Shown: positions 7,966 to 16,103 of the stretch, piece by piece
How positions within the stretch are numbered: the stretch's first letter is position 1
Layout: each line of letters starts with the position of its first letter
The notes under the pieces: generated by a model
Database searches by the model: none
What the model saw: the letters and a program-made list of their open reading frames with translations, nothing else
What the model was told of the DNA's origin: nothing
Program-made: the position numbers and the translations under genes
Origin: CAVXEH01 sp963805305
GTDB taxonomy: Bacteria > Chloroflexota > Limnocylindria > QHBO01
Assembly: GCA_963805305.1 (NCBI GenBank)
Contig: CAWDTM010000007.1
Location: forward strand, 206,116-270,115
Direction of reading: 5' to 3'
Length of the DNA: 64,000 nucleotides

Positions 7966-9431
7966 GGTCCGAGATGGTACCCGAGCCGTCGAGGGAGCCT
8001 GGTGAGCTCGCGCAACCATGGAGCCGGGCGTCGCCCGGCCTCCTCGTCGTCCTCGCGCCGGATCATGGCTTCACGGAGGACTCGCGCGCCCAGGTATCGG
8101 AACGGCTCCGGCGGCAGGCTCCGCGGAACCGGACCCACGATCGGAAGCCGGGTCACCGGCTCGTCCGCGCCAAGCACGCGAGCGGCGAGGATGCGGCCAG
8201 CCAGGTGCGAGGGGGCGACCCCGTTCCCCGAGTAGCCGAACGCGAAATGCAGGCGTCCCCCGGCCGTGGAGCCGATGCGCGGCAGGTGGTCCGCCGACAC
8301 GTCGATAGGCCCGCCCCACATGTCGGTGAGCTGGACGTCCGCCAGCTGGGGGAAGAGGGTCCTGAACCCCCGGATCGCCCGACGCCCGGCAGCGAGGTCA
8401 TCGACGAAGGAGCGCCCGATGCGGCCCCCGTACCCCGGACGGCCGCCGCCGGCGCCGAACGCAATCCGCCCGTCGCGCGTGACATGGACATAGTGGACGC
8501 TGAAGCGGGCGTCGACGATCGACTCGCCACCGATCCATCCGAGGCGCTCGCGAACCAGCTCGCCAATGGGCTCGGTGCGGACCATCCAGCTGCTCCACGC
8601 CAGGAGCGAGCGGCGGAACGGGCGCCAGCCGGCTGCCCAGGCGTTCACGGCCAGCACGACCCTTGGCGTCACCAGCATCCCCGCGCCCGAGATCGAGCGG
8701 GTCGTCAGGCGCAGCCCATCGCCGTCGGGCTGGATCCCGACCACCTGCGTCCCCTCGTGGATCGTCACCCCGCGCGCTGCGCAGACGCGCCGCAGGCCCC
8801 GGGCGAGCCGTGCCGGATGGACCGTGGCGCCGTCACGCATGAGCGCCGCGCCGCGGAAGTGCGGCGAGCGGCAGCGGGCAGCAACCTCCTCCCGTGTCAG
8901 CTCCCGATACTCGTCCGGCACCCCGAGCTCCCGCGCGGCAGCCACGGACGGGGCCCAGGCTCCGTCGTGGAGCGGCGTGGTGCTGACGGTGAGCATCCCG
9001 GCACGGCGGTAGTGGGCGTCGACGTCGTTGCGCGCGCACCAGTCGCCAATGGCATGCACCGAGGACGCCGCCTCGCGCGCGCAGGCGAGAGCCCCATCTG
9101 CGCCGAACAGCTCGCGGAGCGTTCCGAGCTCGTCCCACCACGCGTTGACGAAGCCGCCGTTGCGTCCCGATGGCCCTCCGCCGCAGATGTCGGTGTCGAG
9201 GATCGTGACCCGCAGGTCGGGGTCGAGGTCCAGCAGTCCCAGCGCGGTCCAGAGCCCCGTGTACCCGCCGCCGACCACGACCACGTCGGCGGAGGCGACT
9301 CCGCCCAGGGCCGGGGCGGGGGACGGGTCGTCCTCGTCGGCGAGCGCCTCGCGGAGCCATGGGTTCCGGGCGTCGCCGGCGGGCCGCAGGCCCTGGTCGG
9401 CATCGGCCAGCAGGAAGGCTCGCGGGCGCAT
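7959..9431 (-). CDS. FAD-dependent amine/amino-acid oxidoreductase (DAO family)
   Basis: 490 residues. A Rossmann FAD-binding motif occurs at residues 50-60 (VVVVGGGYTGLW) after an N-terminal extension beginning PWLREAL, then the second FAD motif GPSGRNGGFVNAWW near 87-100. The C-terminal MWGGPIDVSADHLPRIG and FGYSGNGVAPS match the glycine/D-amino-acid oxidase and gamma-glutamylputrescine oxidase (PuuB-like) group, which oxidise amines with flavin. The substrate is unknown. ATG 9431 overlaps the TGA of a 17-codon ORF (TGATG). The 3' end overlaps the start of the DinB-like gene, suggesting cotranscription in addition to an internal promoter. Confidence 0.85.
   Translation of the reverse strand: MRPRAFLLADADQGLRPAGDARNPWLREALADEDDPSPAPALGGVASADVVVVGGGYTGLWTALGLLDLDPDLRVTILDTDICGGGPSGRNGGFVNAWWDELGTLRELFGADGALACAREAASSVHAIGDWCARNDVDAHYRRAGMLTVSTTPLHDGAWAPSVAAARELGVPDEYRELTREEVAARCRSPHFRGAALMRDGATVHPARLARGLRRVCAARGVTIHEGTQVVGIQPDGDGLRLTTRSISGAGMLVTPRVVLAVNAWAAGWRPFRRSLLAWSSWMVRTEPIGELVRERLGWIGGESIVDARFSVHYVHVTRDGRIAFGAGGGRPGYGGRIGRSFVDDLAAGRRAIRGFRTLFPQLADVQLTDMWGGPIDVSADHLPRIGSTAGGRLHFAFGYSGNGVAPSHLAGRILAARVLGADEPVTRLPIVGPVPRSLPPEPFRYLGARVLREAMIRREDDEEAGRRPAPWLRELTRLPRRLGYHLGPW
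7974..7979 (-). promoter_or_regulatory. Probable internal -10 box for the DinB-like gene
   Basis: TACCAT on the minus strand, 8 nt before ATG 7965 and inside the 3' end of the oxidoreductase gene. This allows separate leaderless expression of the DinB-like protein. Confidence 0.45.
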
Positions 9432-9484
9432 CAGTCAGGGTGCTCCATGCACACCGGACCGTTCAGGTTGACGTAATGCTTCAT
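9431..9484 (-). CDS. 17-residue ORF directly upstream of the FAD oxidoreductase
   Basis: Reads MKHYVNLNGPVCMEHPD. Its TGA overlaps the ATG of the oxidoreductase gene (TGATG), the arrangement seen in translational coupling. TAGTTA lies 7 nt before its ATG, so it may be translated from a leaderless mRNA. The peptide is polar with one Cys and two His and resembles nothing I recognise. It could be a leader peptide controlling the downstream gene, a tiny functional protein, or chance. Confidence 0.4.
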   Translation of the reverse strand: MKHYVNLNGPVCMEHPD

Positions 9485-9539
9485 GCTGTGGTAACTATCA
9501 CCGAACTGCTAATCGTTGGGAGACAATGAACTTCGCATC
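9485..9539. promoter_or_regulatory. AT-rich divergent control region between marR-type gene and oxidoreductase
   Basis: This 55-bp gap is markedly AT-richer than its surroundings. It has TTGACG (9468-9473) followed 18 nt later by TAACTA (9492-9497) for rightward transcription, and TAGTTA on the complement for leftward transcription. A MarR operator is likely here because MarR proteins usually autoregulate, but I see only imperfect symmetry and cannot place it. Confidence 0.4.
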
Positions 9540-10049
9540 ATGACGAAACCCGAGGCCGGCAGCCATGCCGACCAGATCATCACCCTCATCGCGCCGCTGG
9601 TGGGCCACCAACGGCACAAGTGGGCGGCGCAGTGCCAGGCCTACGGCCTGTCGATGCTGCATTTCCAGGTGCTCGCCGTCCTCGACGCAGATGGCCCGAC
9701 GCCCATGAGCCGGCTCGCCGAACAGCTCGACGTGGGCTTCTCGAACGCGACCGGGATCGTCGGCCGGCTCGAGGAGCGTGGCGTGGTGGTCCGGGTCCAC
9801 GACGAGACGGACCGCCGGATGGTCCTGGCCCAGCTCACCCCTGAGGGGGTCGAGATGCTCCACCAGGTGGAGGACACGCGGCTTGGTCACATCCGCCAGC
9901 TGCTCGAGAGCATGAGCGCGGATGAGCAGCAGACCGTACTCGCTGCCCTGCAGCTTCTCGCCTCCACGCACGAACGCTTCCACGCCGAATTCGGCGACAC
10001 CCATTCCCATGCTCCCGTCCGCGACGGCAAGGAGACAGTACACGCATGA
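9540..10049 (+). CDS. MarR-family transcriptional regulator
   Basis: 169 residues with the winged-HTH core: recognition helix region MSRLAEQLDVGFSNATGIVG (about residues 57-76), then GRLEERGVVVRVHDETDRRM, the conserved MarR wing with the DxRxx pattern. MarR proteins are dimeric repressors that release DNA when they bind small phenolic or drug-like ligands. The 4-nt overlap with the efflux pump gene (ATGA at 10046) indicates a regulator-pump operon like emrR-emrAB. ATG 9540 is preferred to the longer TTG 9516 start because the first helices begin soon after it. Confidence 0.88.
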   Translation: MTKPEAGSHADQIITLIAPLVGHQRHKWAAQCQAYGLSMLHFQVLAVLDADGPTPMSRLAEQLDVGFSNATGIVGRLEERGVVVRVHDETDRRMVLAQLTPEGVEMLHQVEDTRLGHIRQLLESMSADEQQTVLAALQLLASTHERFHAEFGDTHSHAPVRDGKETVHA

Positions 10050-11713
10050 CCAATCGCGACGCGCAGGCGGCGGTGGCGGCGATGCCGGACGAGGATTCGC
10101 CGGTCCACGTCAGTCCGCGTGCCCGCTTTGAGATCCTGGGGGCCGTCATGCTCGGCCTCTTCCTCTCGGCCCTCGACCAGACGATCGTGGGCCCGATCCT
10201 GCCCAAGGTCGTCACCAGCCTGAACGGTGCCGACTTCTACACCTGGGTGGCGACCTCGTACCTGCTGACGAGCACGGTCACCGTCCCCATCTACGGCAAG
10301 CTCTCCGACCTGTTCGGCCGCAAGCCCATGCTCATGCTGGGCATCGGGCTGTTCCTGCTCGGCTCCGCCCTGTCCGGCCTGTCGCAGACGATGTGGCAGC
10401 TGATCCTGTTCCGCGGGATCCAGGGGCTTGGCGCCGGCTCGCTGTTCCCGATCAGCCTGGCCGTCATCGGGGACCTGTTCACCCCCCGCGAGCGCGGCAA
10501 GTACCAGGGCCTGTTCGGTGCGGTGTTCGGCATCGCGTTCCTGATCGGGCCGTACCTGGGCGGCACGCTCACCGACAACTTCAGCTGGCACTGGGTCTTC
10601 TTCGTCAACGTGCCCATTGGCCTCGTCGCCCTCTTCGTCATCTGGCGGCTCCTGCCCACCGTTCGTCGTCCGGACGCGGCGAACGCCATCGACTGGGCCG
10701 GGGTGTTCACCTTCGCCGCCGGCGTGGTGCCGATCCTGATCGCGCTGACCAACGCGGAGAACGGCGACTGGGGAAGCCCCGGGGTCTGGGGCCTGGGCCT
10801 GATCGGCGCAGTCTTCCTCGGGGTCTTCATCTGGGTCGAGAGCCGCGCGGCCGAGCCGATGATCCCGCTCCACCTCTTCCGGGTGCGCACCTTCACGGTC
10901 TCGATGATCGCCGTCTTCACCGCGATGTTCGGCTTCTTCGGCGCCGTGTTCTTCCTGCCGCTCTGGTTCCAGGTCGTGAAAGGGGCCAGCGTCACGGCCT
11001 CGGGGTACAACCTGCTGCCCTTCCTGGTCGGCCTGATTGGCAGCTCGGTGGTGTCAGGGTTCCTCGTCAGCCGGACCGGTCGCTACAAGTGGCTGGTGGT
11101 GGGTGCCCTGGTGGTCGCGGGTGCCGGCGTGGCGCTCATGACCAACATCCGGGCGGACACCTCCTATCCGACGCTCTGGCTCTGGATGGTGCTCGCCGGC
11201 ATCGGCATCGGCCCCACCATGGCAGTCTTCACCATCATCGTGCAGAACGCGGTGCGCTTCGACGAGCTGGGGGCGGCGACCGCCGACCTCACCCTCTTCC
11301 GCCAGATGGGCGGTGTCGTGGGCCTGACCTTCGCGTTCACCCTGTTCCGCAACTTCCTGAGCTGGGATGCCATCCGAACCCAGGTCCTCGCGGCCGGGGC
11401 CCCCGCCTCCGCGGTGCCGACGACGGCACCGGCCGGCTTCGACTCAGGGGCGCTCGTCAACGTGGGCGGCGGGGCGCCGAGCTTCCTTGCCCAGGTCCCG
11501 CCGCAGCTGCAGGAGGCCTTCGCCCACGGCATCAACCAGGCCTTCTCCATCGCGCTGGGGAACAGCCTCTGGCTGGGGGCAGGGGCGATGGTGGTGGCGG
11601 TGCTCAGCACCCTGGCCCTTCACGAGCTTCCGCTCCGCCAGCACTTTGGTGAGGTGACGGAGGAGGACGCGGTCACGGCGCCGCAGGCCGAGCTGGTTCC
11701 CGGAATGGAGTAG
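10046..11713 (+). CDS. MFS multidrug efflux transporter, DHA2 (EmrB/QacA) type
   Basis: 555 residues with about 14 transmembrane helices, the number typical of the DHA2 drug:H+ antiporter family. Visible signatures are LDQTIVGPILPKV in helix 1, GKLSDLFGRKPML (motif A, about residues 86-98) and GLGAGSLFPISLAVIGD. It exports drugs or toxic organics using the proton gradient and is probably repressed by the overlapping MarR gene. A non-transmembrane stretch rich in Ala and Pro lies near residues 450-490 before the last helix. The specific substrate is unknown. Confidence 0.9.
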   Translation: MTNRDAQAAVAAMPDEDSPVHVSPRARFEILGAVMLGLFLSALDQTIVGPILPKVVTSLNGADFYTWVATSYLLTSTVTVPIYGKLSDLFGRKPMLMLGIGLFLLGSALSGLSQTMWQLILFRGIQGLGAGSLFPISLAVIGDLFTPRERGKYQGLFGAVFGIAFLIGPYLGGTLTDNFSWHWVFFVNVPIGLVALFVIWRLLPTVRRPDAANAIDWAGVFTFAAGVVPILIALTNAENGDWGSPGVWGLGLIGAVFLGVFIWVESRAAEPMIPLHLFRVRTFTVSMIAVFTAMFGFFGAVFFLPLWFQVVKGASVTASGYNLLPFLVGLIGSSVVSGFLVSRTGRYKWLVVGALVVAGAGVALMTNIRADTSYPTLWLWMVLAGIGIGPTMAVFTIIVQNAVRFDELGAATADLTLFRQMGGVVGLTFAFTLFRNFLSWDAIRTQVLAAGAPASAVPTTAPAGFDSGALVNVGGGAPSFLAQVPPQLQEAFAHGINQAFSIALGNSLWLGAGAMVVAVLSTLALHELPLRQHFGEVTEEDAVTAPQAELVPGME

Positions 11714-11741
11714 CACCACGGACTCCGGACAATCGCTGAAC

Positions 11742-11770
11742 GAGGGGCGGGCCGCCAGGGTCCGCCCCTC
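11742..11770. terminator. Hairpin between convergent MFS and oxidase genes
   Basis: GAGGGGCGG (11742-11750) and CCGCCCCTC (11762-11770) form a perfect 9-bp stem with an 11-nt loop, 29 bp after the MFS stop and before the converging ctaF stop. There is no U-tract on either side, so it may act as a bidirectional structural barrier rather than a classical intrinsic terminator. Confidence 0.55.
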
Positions 11771-11797
11771 GCCGCATTCGGCGGACGCGGGGTTCGG

Positions 11798-12247
11798 CTA
11801 GCGGGCGTCCATCTGCGTGATCCATCCCCAGACGGTGATCGCCGCGAGGGCGACTCCCGGGAAGAGGAGCCACGGACCGTAGACCAGGCCCAGGGCAAGC
11901 ATCGTGGCGGCCGCCGCGCCAATGAGCGGCCAGACGCTGCCGGAGGGAATGGGCTCCAGGCCTGCCGCCAGGGGCTCCTGTGCCGCAGCGCGCCGGGGAC
12001 TCGAAAAGCCGATCAGCCGGCCGACCACCAGTCCCGCGCGATGGAGGGGTCCGCCCACCCGCGGATCCAGCTCATCGCGCGTGGACCGCACAGCAAGGAC
12101 GAGGACGCCCACGACGGCGGCCGTGGCCGCACTGACGAAGAGGAGCATCACGGAGCCTGCCGTCTCGTAGCTCAGGAACCAGTAGACCGCGGCGATGACC
12201 ACGGTGTAGAGCGCGGTCCGCAGGAAGAAGCGAACCTCCTCAGCCAT
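11798..12247 (-). CDS. ctaF: Cytochrome c oxidase subunit IV, actinobacterial type
   Basis: 149 residues. Helices at about 7-22 and 27-50, a polar loop with basic clusters (HRAGLVVGRLIGFSSPRR), then a helical pair in the last 45 residues ending GWITQMDAR. This matches the small subunit IV that accompanies subunits I and II in Actinomycetota-type aa3 oxidases; it stabilises the complex and binds no metal. The start is ATG 12247, overlapping the ctaD stop by 8 nt. Last gene of a ctaC-ctaD-ctaF operon; subunit III (ctaE) is not in this window. Confidence 0.75.
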   Translation of the reverse strand: MAEEVRFFLRTALYTVVIAAVYWFLSYETAGSVMLLFVSAATAAVVGVLVLAVRSTRDELDPRVGGPLHRAGLVVGRLIGFSSPRRAAAQEPLAAGLEPIPSGSVWPLIGAAAATMLALGLVYGPWLLFPGVALAAITVWGWITQMDAR

Positions 12248-13901
12248 CGGTGGCTCCCCGCTGCGCGCGTTCGGACGCGATGCGTGCGTCGAAAACCGGC
12301 CGCTCCGAGCGGATCGGCGGCAGGTGCGTGAAGTTGTGGTGCGGCGGCGGCGAGGTGGTGGCCCACTCGAGGGCATAGCCGTGCCATGGGTCGTCGCCAG
12401 CCTCGGCCCCCCTGCCCAGGAAGATGGACGAGACGAGGTTCCAGCCGAAGACGAGGATCGAGATGGCGAGCACCACCGACCCGCCGGTGATGATCACGTT
12501 GAGCGTCGTCCAGCCCGTCTCGCTGGCGGGATAGTCCGCGACTCGTCGTGGCATCCCCTCCAGCCCAAGGATGTGCATCGGGAAGAAGGTGACATTCATG
12601 CCGATCGTCATGAGCCAGAAATGCACCTTCCCCAGCCGTTCGTCCAGGCGATGCCCGAACATCTTGGGGAGCCAGTAGTAGAGGCCGGCGAAGGCGGCGA
12701 AGACCGATCCGCCGAAGAGCACGTAGTGGAAGTGGGCCACCACGAAGTAGGTGTCGGTCACCGCGTAGTCGATCGCCGGCGATGCCAGGAAGGGCCCGGT
12801 CAGGCCGCCGATCAGGAACATGAACAGGAAGCCCATGCAGAACAGCATCGGTGTCTCGAAGCGCAGCTTCCCGCGCCACATGGTCGCGATCCAGTTGAAG
12901 AACTTCACCCCGGTGGGGATCGCGATCATCATCGAGGTGATCGCGAAGAAGAGGTTGTCGACCACGCCCGTCGCGAACATGTGGTGGGCCCAGACGCTGT
13001 AGCTCAATGCGCCGATGAGGATTGTGGCGAAGACGAAGCCGCGATACCCGAAGACCGGCTTACGGCTGAAGACCGGGATGATCTCCGTCACGATTCCGAA
13101 GAAGGGGAGGATGAGGATGTAGACCTCCGGATGGCCGAAGAACCAGAAGATGTGCTGCCAGAGGACCGCGCTGCCGCCCGCCGCGGGGTCGAAGAAATGG
13201 GCCCCCAGGGTGCGGTCGATGAACAGCATCGCCAGCGCGCTGGTCAGGACCGGGAAGGTGAGCATGATCAGGAGCGAGGTGACCAGCATGTTCCAGACGA
13301 AGATCGTCAGCCGGAACATGGTCATCCCCGGGGCACGCATGGTGAACACGGTCGCCACGAAGTTCACCGCCCCCAGGATCCCGGAGCTCCCGGACATGAT
13401 CAGCCCGACGATCCACAGGTTCGTGCCGGTCCCCGGGGAGAAGACCGCGCTGGAGAGGGGTGCGTAGCCTGTCCAGCCGAATGCCGCTGCGCCGCCCACG
13501 AAGAAGCCGGAGAAGGCCACCAGCCCGCCGCCCAGCGCCAGCCAGAAGGTGAGCGCATTGAGCCGCGGGAACGCGACGTCCGGGGCGCCGATCTGCAGCG
13601 GCAGGAAGTAGTTCGCGAATCCGAAGACGACCGGCGACGCGAAGAAGAAGATCATGCCGGTCCCGTGCATGGTGAAGAGCTGGTTGTACGTGGCGGTGTC
13701 CATGAACTGGAGGTCGGGGAAGGTGAGCTCGGCGCGCATGAAGAGCGAGAGCGTGCCCGAGATCAGCAGGAACGCCAGCCCCATGAACAGGTAGAGCACG
13801 CCGATCTTCTTATGGTCGGTGGTGGTCAGGTACTCGACGATCCCGCCGTGCTCGTCGGCGTGGCCGACCGCGGCGCGCGGCTGCAGCTCGGCGGTTGTCA
13901 C
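12240..13901 (-). CDS. ctaD: Cytochrome c oxidase subunit I (aa3-type)
   Basis: 553 residues, 12 helices expected. Key residues are visible: low-spin heme ligand in TMHGT (H79), CuB/K-D channel motif GHPEVY (H257, E259, Y261, the cross-linked Tyr), the CuB pair HH (306-307) in WAHHMFATG, and HFHYVLFGG for the C-terminal heme ligands. GHPEV identifies a type-A1 heme-copper oxidase. It reduces O2 to water while pumping protons. Start GTG 13901 overlaps the ctaC stop (GTGA); longer upstream starts would overlap ctaC coding sequence. It is expected to work with the qcrCAB products as a bcc-aa3 chain. Confidence 0.94.
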   Translation of the reverse strand: MTTAELQPRAAVGHADEHGGIVEYLTTTDHKKIGVLYLFMGLAFLLISGTLSLFMRAELTFPDLQFMDTATYNQLFTMHGTGMIFFFASPVVFGFANYFLPLQIGAPDVAFPRLNALTFWLALGGGLVAFSGFFVGGAAAFGWTGYAPLSSAVFSPGTGTNLWIVGLIMSGSSGILGAVNFVATVFTMRAPGMTMFRLTIFVWNMLVTSLLIMLTFPVLTSALAMLFIDRTLGAHFFDPAAGGSAVLWQHIFWFFGHPEVYILILPFFGIVTEIIPVFSRKPVFGYRGFVFATILIGALSYSVWAHHMFATGVVDNLFFAITSMMIAIPTGVKFFNWIATMWRGKLRFETPMLFCMGFLFMFLIGGLTGPFLASPAIDYAVTDTYFVVAHFHYVLFGGSVFAAFAGLYYWLPKMFGHRLDERLGKVHFWLMTIGMNVTFFPMHILGLEGMPRRVADYPASETGWTTLNVIITGGSVVLAISILVFGWNLVSSIFLGRGAEAGDDPWHGYALEWATTSPPPHHNFTHLPPIRSERPVFDARIASERAQRGATDG

Positions 13902-14629
13902 GGTGCGCTCCTCGGCTGGCTGGCCAGCCAGGCGTCGAAATCGGCCTTCGACACGGCGCGGATGCTGAAGTGCATCTCGTCGTGGTAAAGGCCGCAGAAC
14001 TCGGCGCACTGCCCGCCGTACGTGCCCGCCTCGTCGATCGTGAGCTGCAGGTGGTTGTCGACGCCCGGGATCAGGTCACGCTTCACGAGGAAATGGGGGA
14101 TGTAGAACGAGTGGATCACGTCATCGGAGACGAGCTGGAAGTCGACCACCTCGTTCACCGGGAGGACGAGCTCCGGGTACGCGGCCCGGGTGCCGGTGAC
14201 CACCACGTGCGCATCGGTGTACGTGAACCGCCACTGCCACTGGAACCCCTCCACCTTCACCCGCACGGCCGGGTCTGCGACGCGGGCGTCGTTCGTGTTG
14301 AGGACGACGGCGCTGACGGCGAAGAGCCCGATGACGAGCAGGGTGGGAAGCGCCCACCAGGCCAGCTCCAGGGCGATGTTCGTGTGGGTCTGGGCGGGGA
14401 GGTCGGCCTCGCCGTCCTTCGCCCGGTAGCGGAAGATGTTCCAGCCGATGAGGCCGGCGACGATCACGAAGACTCCGGCCGCGGCAACGAGGAACAGGTT
14501 GTAGAGACCCTGCACCCGCTGGGCCTCGACCGTGGCAGGCGCGGCGGTGCACCCGGCCAGCAGGGCGGCGGCCAGGGTGCCCACGAGCATGAGGACGGCT
14601 CGGCGCCGGTGACGATCGAATCGCGGCAT
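13898..14629 (-). CDS. ctaC: Cytochrome c oxidase subunit II (lipoprotein, CuA)
   Basis: 243 residues. N-terminal lipobox LLAGC (Cys27) predicts a lipid-anchored protein, followed by two helices (about 41-62 and 88-110). The cupredoxin domain holds FQWQW (129-133) for electron entry and CuA ligands H173, C208, E210, C212, H216 and M219 (CAEFCGLYHDEM). It accepts electrons from the cytochrome bcc complex. No cytochrome c domain is fused at the C-terminus, unlike caa3 oxidases. TAGGAT lies 9 nt before ATG 14629. First gene of the cta operon and divergent from pncA. Confidence 0.94.
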   Translation of the reverse strand: MPRFDRHRRRAVLMLVGTLAAALLAGCTAAPATVEAQRVQGLYNLFLVAAAGVFVIVAGLIGWNIFRYRAKDGEADLPAQTHTNIALELAWWALPTLLVIGLFAVSAVVLNTNDARVADPAVRVKVEGFQWQWRFTYTDAHVVVTGTRAAYPELVLPVNEVVDFQLVSDDVIHSFYIPHFLVKRDLIPGVDNHLQLTIDEAGTYGGQCAEFCGLYHDEMHFSIRAVSKADFDAWLASQPRSAP

Positions 14630-14638
14630 CCGCCTGCA

Positions 14639-14684
14639 ATCCTACCGCCCGGACCGTGATCCCGGCAGCCGGGGTCGCTACCAT
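14639..14684. promoter_or_regulatory. Divergent leaderless-type promoters of ctaC and pncA
   Basis: The 61-bp gap holds TAGGAT on the minus strand (14639-14644), 9 nt before the ctaC ATG, and TACCAT on the plus strand (14679-14684), 6 nt before the pncA ATG. Neither start has an SD sequence. Confidence 0.55.
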
Positions 14685-14690
14685 CGCAGC

Positions 14691-15275
14691 ATGGCGCCCT
14701 TCGACCGGCGGACCGCGCTCATCGTGGTCGATGTGCAGAATGACTTTGCCGATCCCGGCGGGAGCCTCTCCGTCCAGGGCGGGGCTTCCATCGTCCCCCG
14801 GCTCAACGAGGCCGTCCGTGCCGCCGTCGCCGCCGGTGCCTTCGTCATCTACACCCAGGACTGGCACCCCGCCTCGACGCCCCATTTCGCAAAGGACGGC
14901 GGAATCTGGCCGGTCCACTGCGTGATGGAGACCTGGGGCGCCGCGCTCCACCCGGACCTCACGGTCGCGGGCCCCCGGGTACGGAAGGGATCCAACGGGG
15001 AGGACGGATATTCGGGGTTCAGGATGCGTGATCCCGTGAGCGGCGAGGAGCGGCCCACCGAGCTCGATGGCCTGCTGCGCGAGCACCGGATCGAGCGGGC
15101 CGTGGTCTGCGGGCTGGCGACCGATTACTGCGTGAAGGCGACGGCCCTCGACGCGCTTCGGCTGGGATTTCCGACCCGCGTCCTCACCACGGGGATCGCG
15201 GCGGTGAACCTGGAGGATGGGGACGGCGACCGCGCACTGACGGCGATGGCGGAGGCCGGGGCGGAGCTCTTCTGA
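14691..15275 (+). CDS. pncA: Nicotinamidase (isochorismatase superfamily)
   Basis: 194 residues. It converts nicotinamide to nicotinic acid and ammonia in NAD salvage. The catalytic triad is D14 (VVDVQNDF), K99 (RVRKGS) and C147 (CGLATDYCVKA), and metal-ligand residues D57, H59 and H65 lie in TQDWHPASTPHF. Length and motif order match PncA closely. The ATG stands 6 nt after TACCAT, so the mRNA is likely leaderless. A single gene facing a small membrane protein gene tail to tail. Confidence 0.92.
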   Translation: MAPFDRRTALIVVDVQNDFADPGGSLSVQGGASIVPRLNEAVRAAVAAGAFVIYTQDWHPASTPHFAKDGGIWPVHCVMETWGAALHPDLTVAGPRVRKGSNGEDGYSGFRMRDPVSGEERPTELDGLLREHRIERAVVCGLATDYCVKATALDALRLGFPTRVLTTGIAAVNLEDGDGDRALTAMAEAGAELF

Positions 15276-15298
15276 CGGCGGCCGCAGACGACCGTCAG
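15272..15298. terminator. Possible bidirectional hairpin at the pncA 3' end
   Basis: CTGACGG (15272-15278) pairs with CCGTCAG (15292-15298) around a 13-nt loop, spanning the stop codons of two convergent genes. Short stem and no U-tract; weak support. Confidence 0.3.
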
Positions 15299-15489
15299 CG
15301 CGGTGTCCGCCGCCACCCCCATCCCGCCAGGCCGATGCCGACGACCATGGCGATCGCGCCAACGGCGGTCCATGTCAGATCCCGGGTCATGAAGCTGCGC
15401 GGTGCGAAGGGGAGGTTCAGGCCCTGGGCGACCCAGATCGCCCCGGCGACCACCAGCAGCAGCCCCACGATGATCGACCCTGTCCGCAT
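15295..15489 (-). CDS. Small two-helix membrane protein
   Basis: 64 residues: an N-terminal helix (about 4-23), an amphipathic loop (LNLPFAPRSFMTRDLTW), a second helix (about 40-58) and a basic end. No family recognised, though the layout resembles short DUF proteins widespread in high-GC bacteria. The start is ATG 15489 because TATCCT sits 6 nt upstream with no SD. Tail-to-tail with pncA. Confidence 0.6.
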   Translation of the reverse strand: MRTGSIIVGLLLVVAGAIWVAQGLNLPFAPRSFMTRDLTWTAVGAIAMVVGIGLAGWGWRRTPR

Positions 15490-15495
15490 GGGAGA

Positions 15496-15501
15496 AGGAT
15501 A
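15496..15501 (-). promoter_or_regulatory. Leaderless-type -10 box
   Basis: TATCCT on the minus strand, 6 nt before ATG 15489 of the two-helix protein. Confidence 0.5.
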
Positions 15502-15526
15502 GGTCCGGGGGCATGACCGATGGGTC

Positions 15527-15554
15527 TTGCGGAGCACGGATCGATGCGTATACT
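15527..15554 (+). promoter_or_regulatory. Promoter of the zinc-ribbon gene with ~145-nt leader
   Basis: TTGCGG (15527-15532), a 16-nt spacer and TATACT (15549-15554) form the best -35/-10 pair in this area. The start codon lies about 145 nt downstream, so unlike its neighbours this gene should have a long 5' untranslated region. Confidence 0.5.
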
Positions 15555-15704
15555 CCCGCCGTCGGGTTACGGCTCGACGCCGGATAGACTTCCCTCCCCT
15601 CCCACCACATTCACGGTCGGCTCCGGGGCAGCGGCAAGACCCCTGGGTGGCGTCGATGAACGTGGACGGCCCGACACGGCAACCATCACTGGGAGGGGTC
15701 CTGA

Positions 15705-16025
15705 GTGACCTACACCGATCGGGTCCTGCAGTGTGCGGACTGTGGCGTGGACTTCGTCTTCTCCGCGTCCGAGCAGGAATTCTTCGCGCAGAAGGGCTTC
15801 GCCTCTGCGCCCAAGCGCTGCATGTCGTGTCGCGCCCAGCGTCGGGCCACGATGGGCGGCGGTTCCGGCTCCGGGTACGGCAACGGCGGCGGCTACGCGC
15901 GAGGACCACGCGAGCTGTTCGACGCCACCTGTGCGCGGTGCGGCAAGGAGACGCAGGTCCCGTTCCGTCCGACGGGCGCCCGTCCGGTCTACTGCAGCGA
16001 CTGCTTCCGCCTGATGCGCGGCTGA
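15705..16025 (+). CDS. Double zinc-ribbon protein (zf-trcl-like)
   Basis: 106 residues. Two Cys4 zinc sites: CADC...CMSC (residues ~10-42) and CARC...CSDC (~76-101), joined by a flexible linker rich in Gly, Ser and Tyr (MGGGSGSGYGNGGGYARG). The first ribbon with FAQKGFASAPKRCMSCR matches a small zinc-ribbon family common in Chloroflexota and related lineages. Nucleic-acid binding or translation-related roles are proposed for such ribbons, but none is shown. GTG 15705 follows a GGGAGGGG SD-like run. The long leader and strong terminator suggest a separately regulated, abundant transcript. Confidence 0.8.
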   Translation: MTYTDRVLQCADCGVDFVFSASEQEFFAQKGFASAPKRCMSCRAQRRATMGGGSGSGYGNGGGYARGPRELFDATCARCGKETQVPFRPTGARPVYCSDCFRLMRG

Positions 16026-16048
16026 TTCGCTTCCCGGAGCAGCACAGA

Positions 16049-16081
16049 CCGGGCGGCCCGCGCAACAGGCGGGCCGCCCGG
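16049..16081 (+). terminator. Strong hairpin terminator after the zinc-ribbon gene
   Basis: A perfect 13-bp GC-rich stem (CCGGGCGGCCCGC at 16049-16061 with its complement at 16069-16081), extended by one A-T pair, around the loop GCAACAG. It is followed by TTCGCTCTC, a weak pyrimidine tract. Located 23 nt after the stop codon. Confidence 0.75.
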
Positions 16082-16103
16082 TTCGCTCTCCGGCTCCGCG
16101 CGG

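Noticed and set aside
12324..13988. Plus-strand ORF of 554 codons opposite ctaD
   Set aside because: Charged low-complexity translation with no motifs; ctaD on the minus strand has all heme-copper oxidase ligands.
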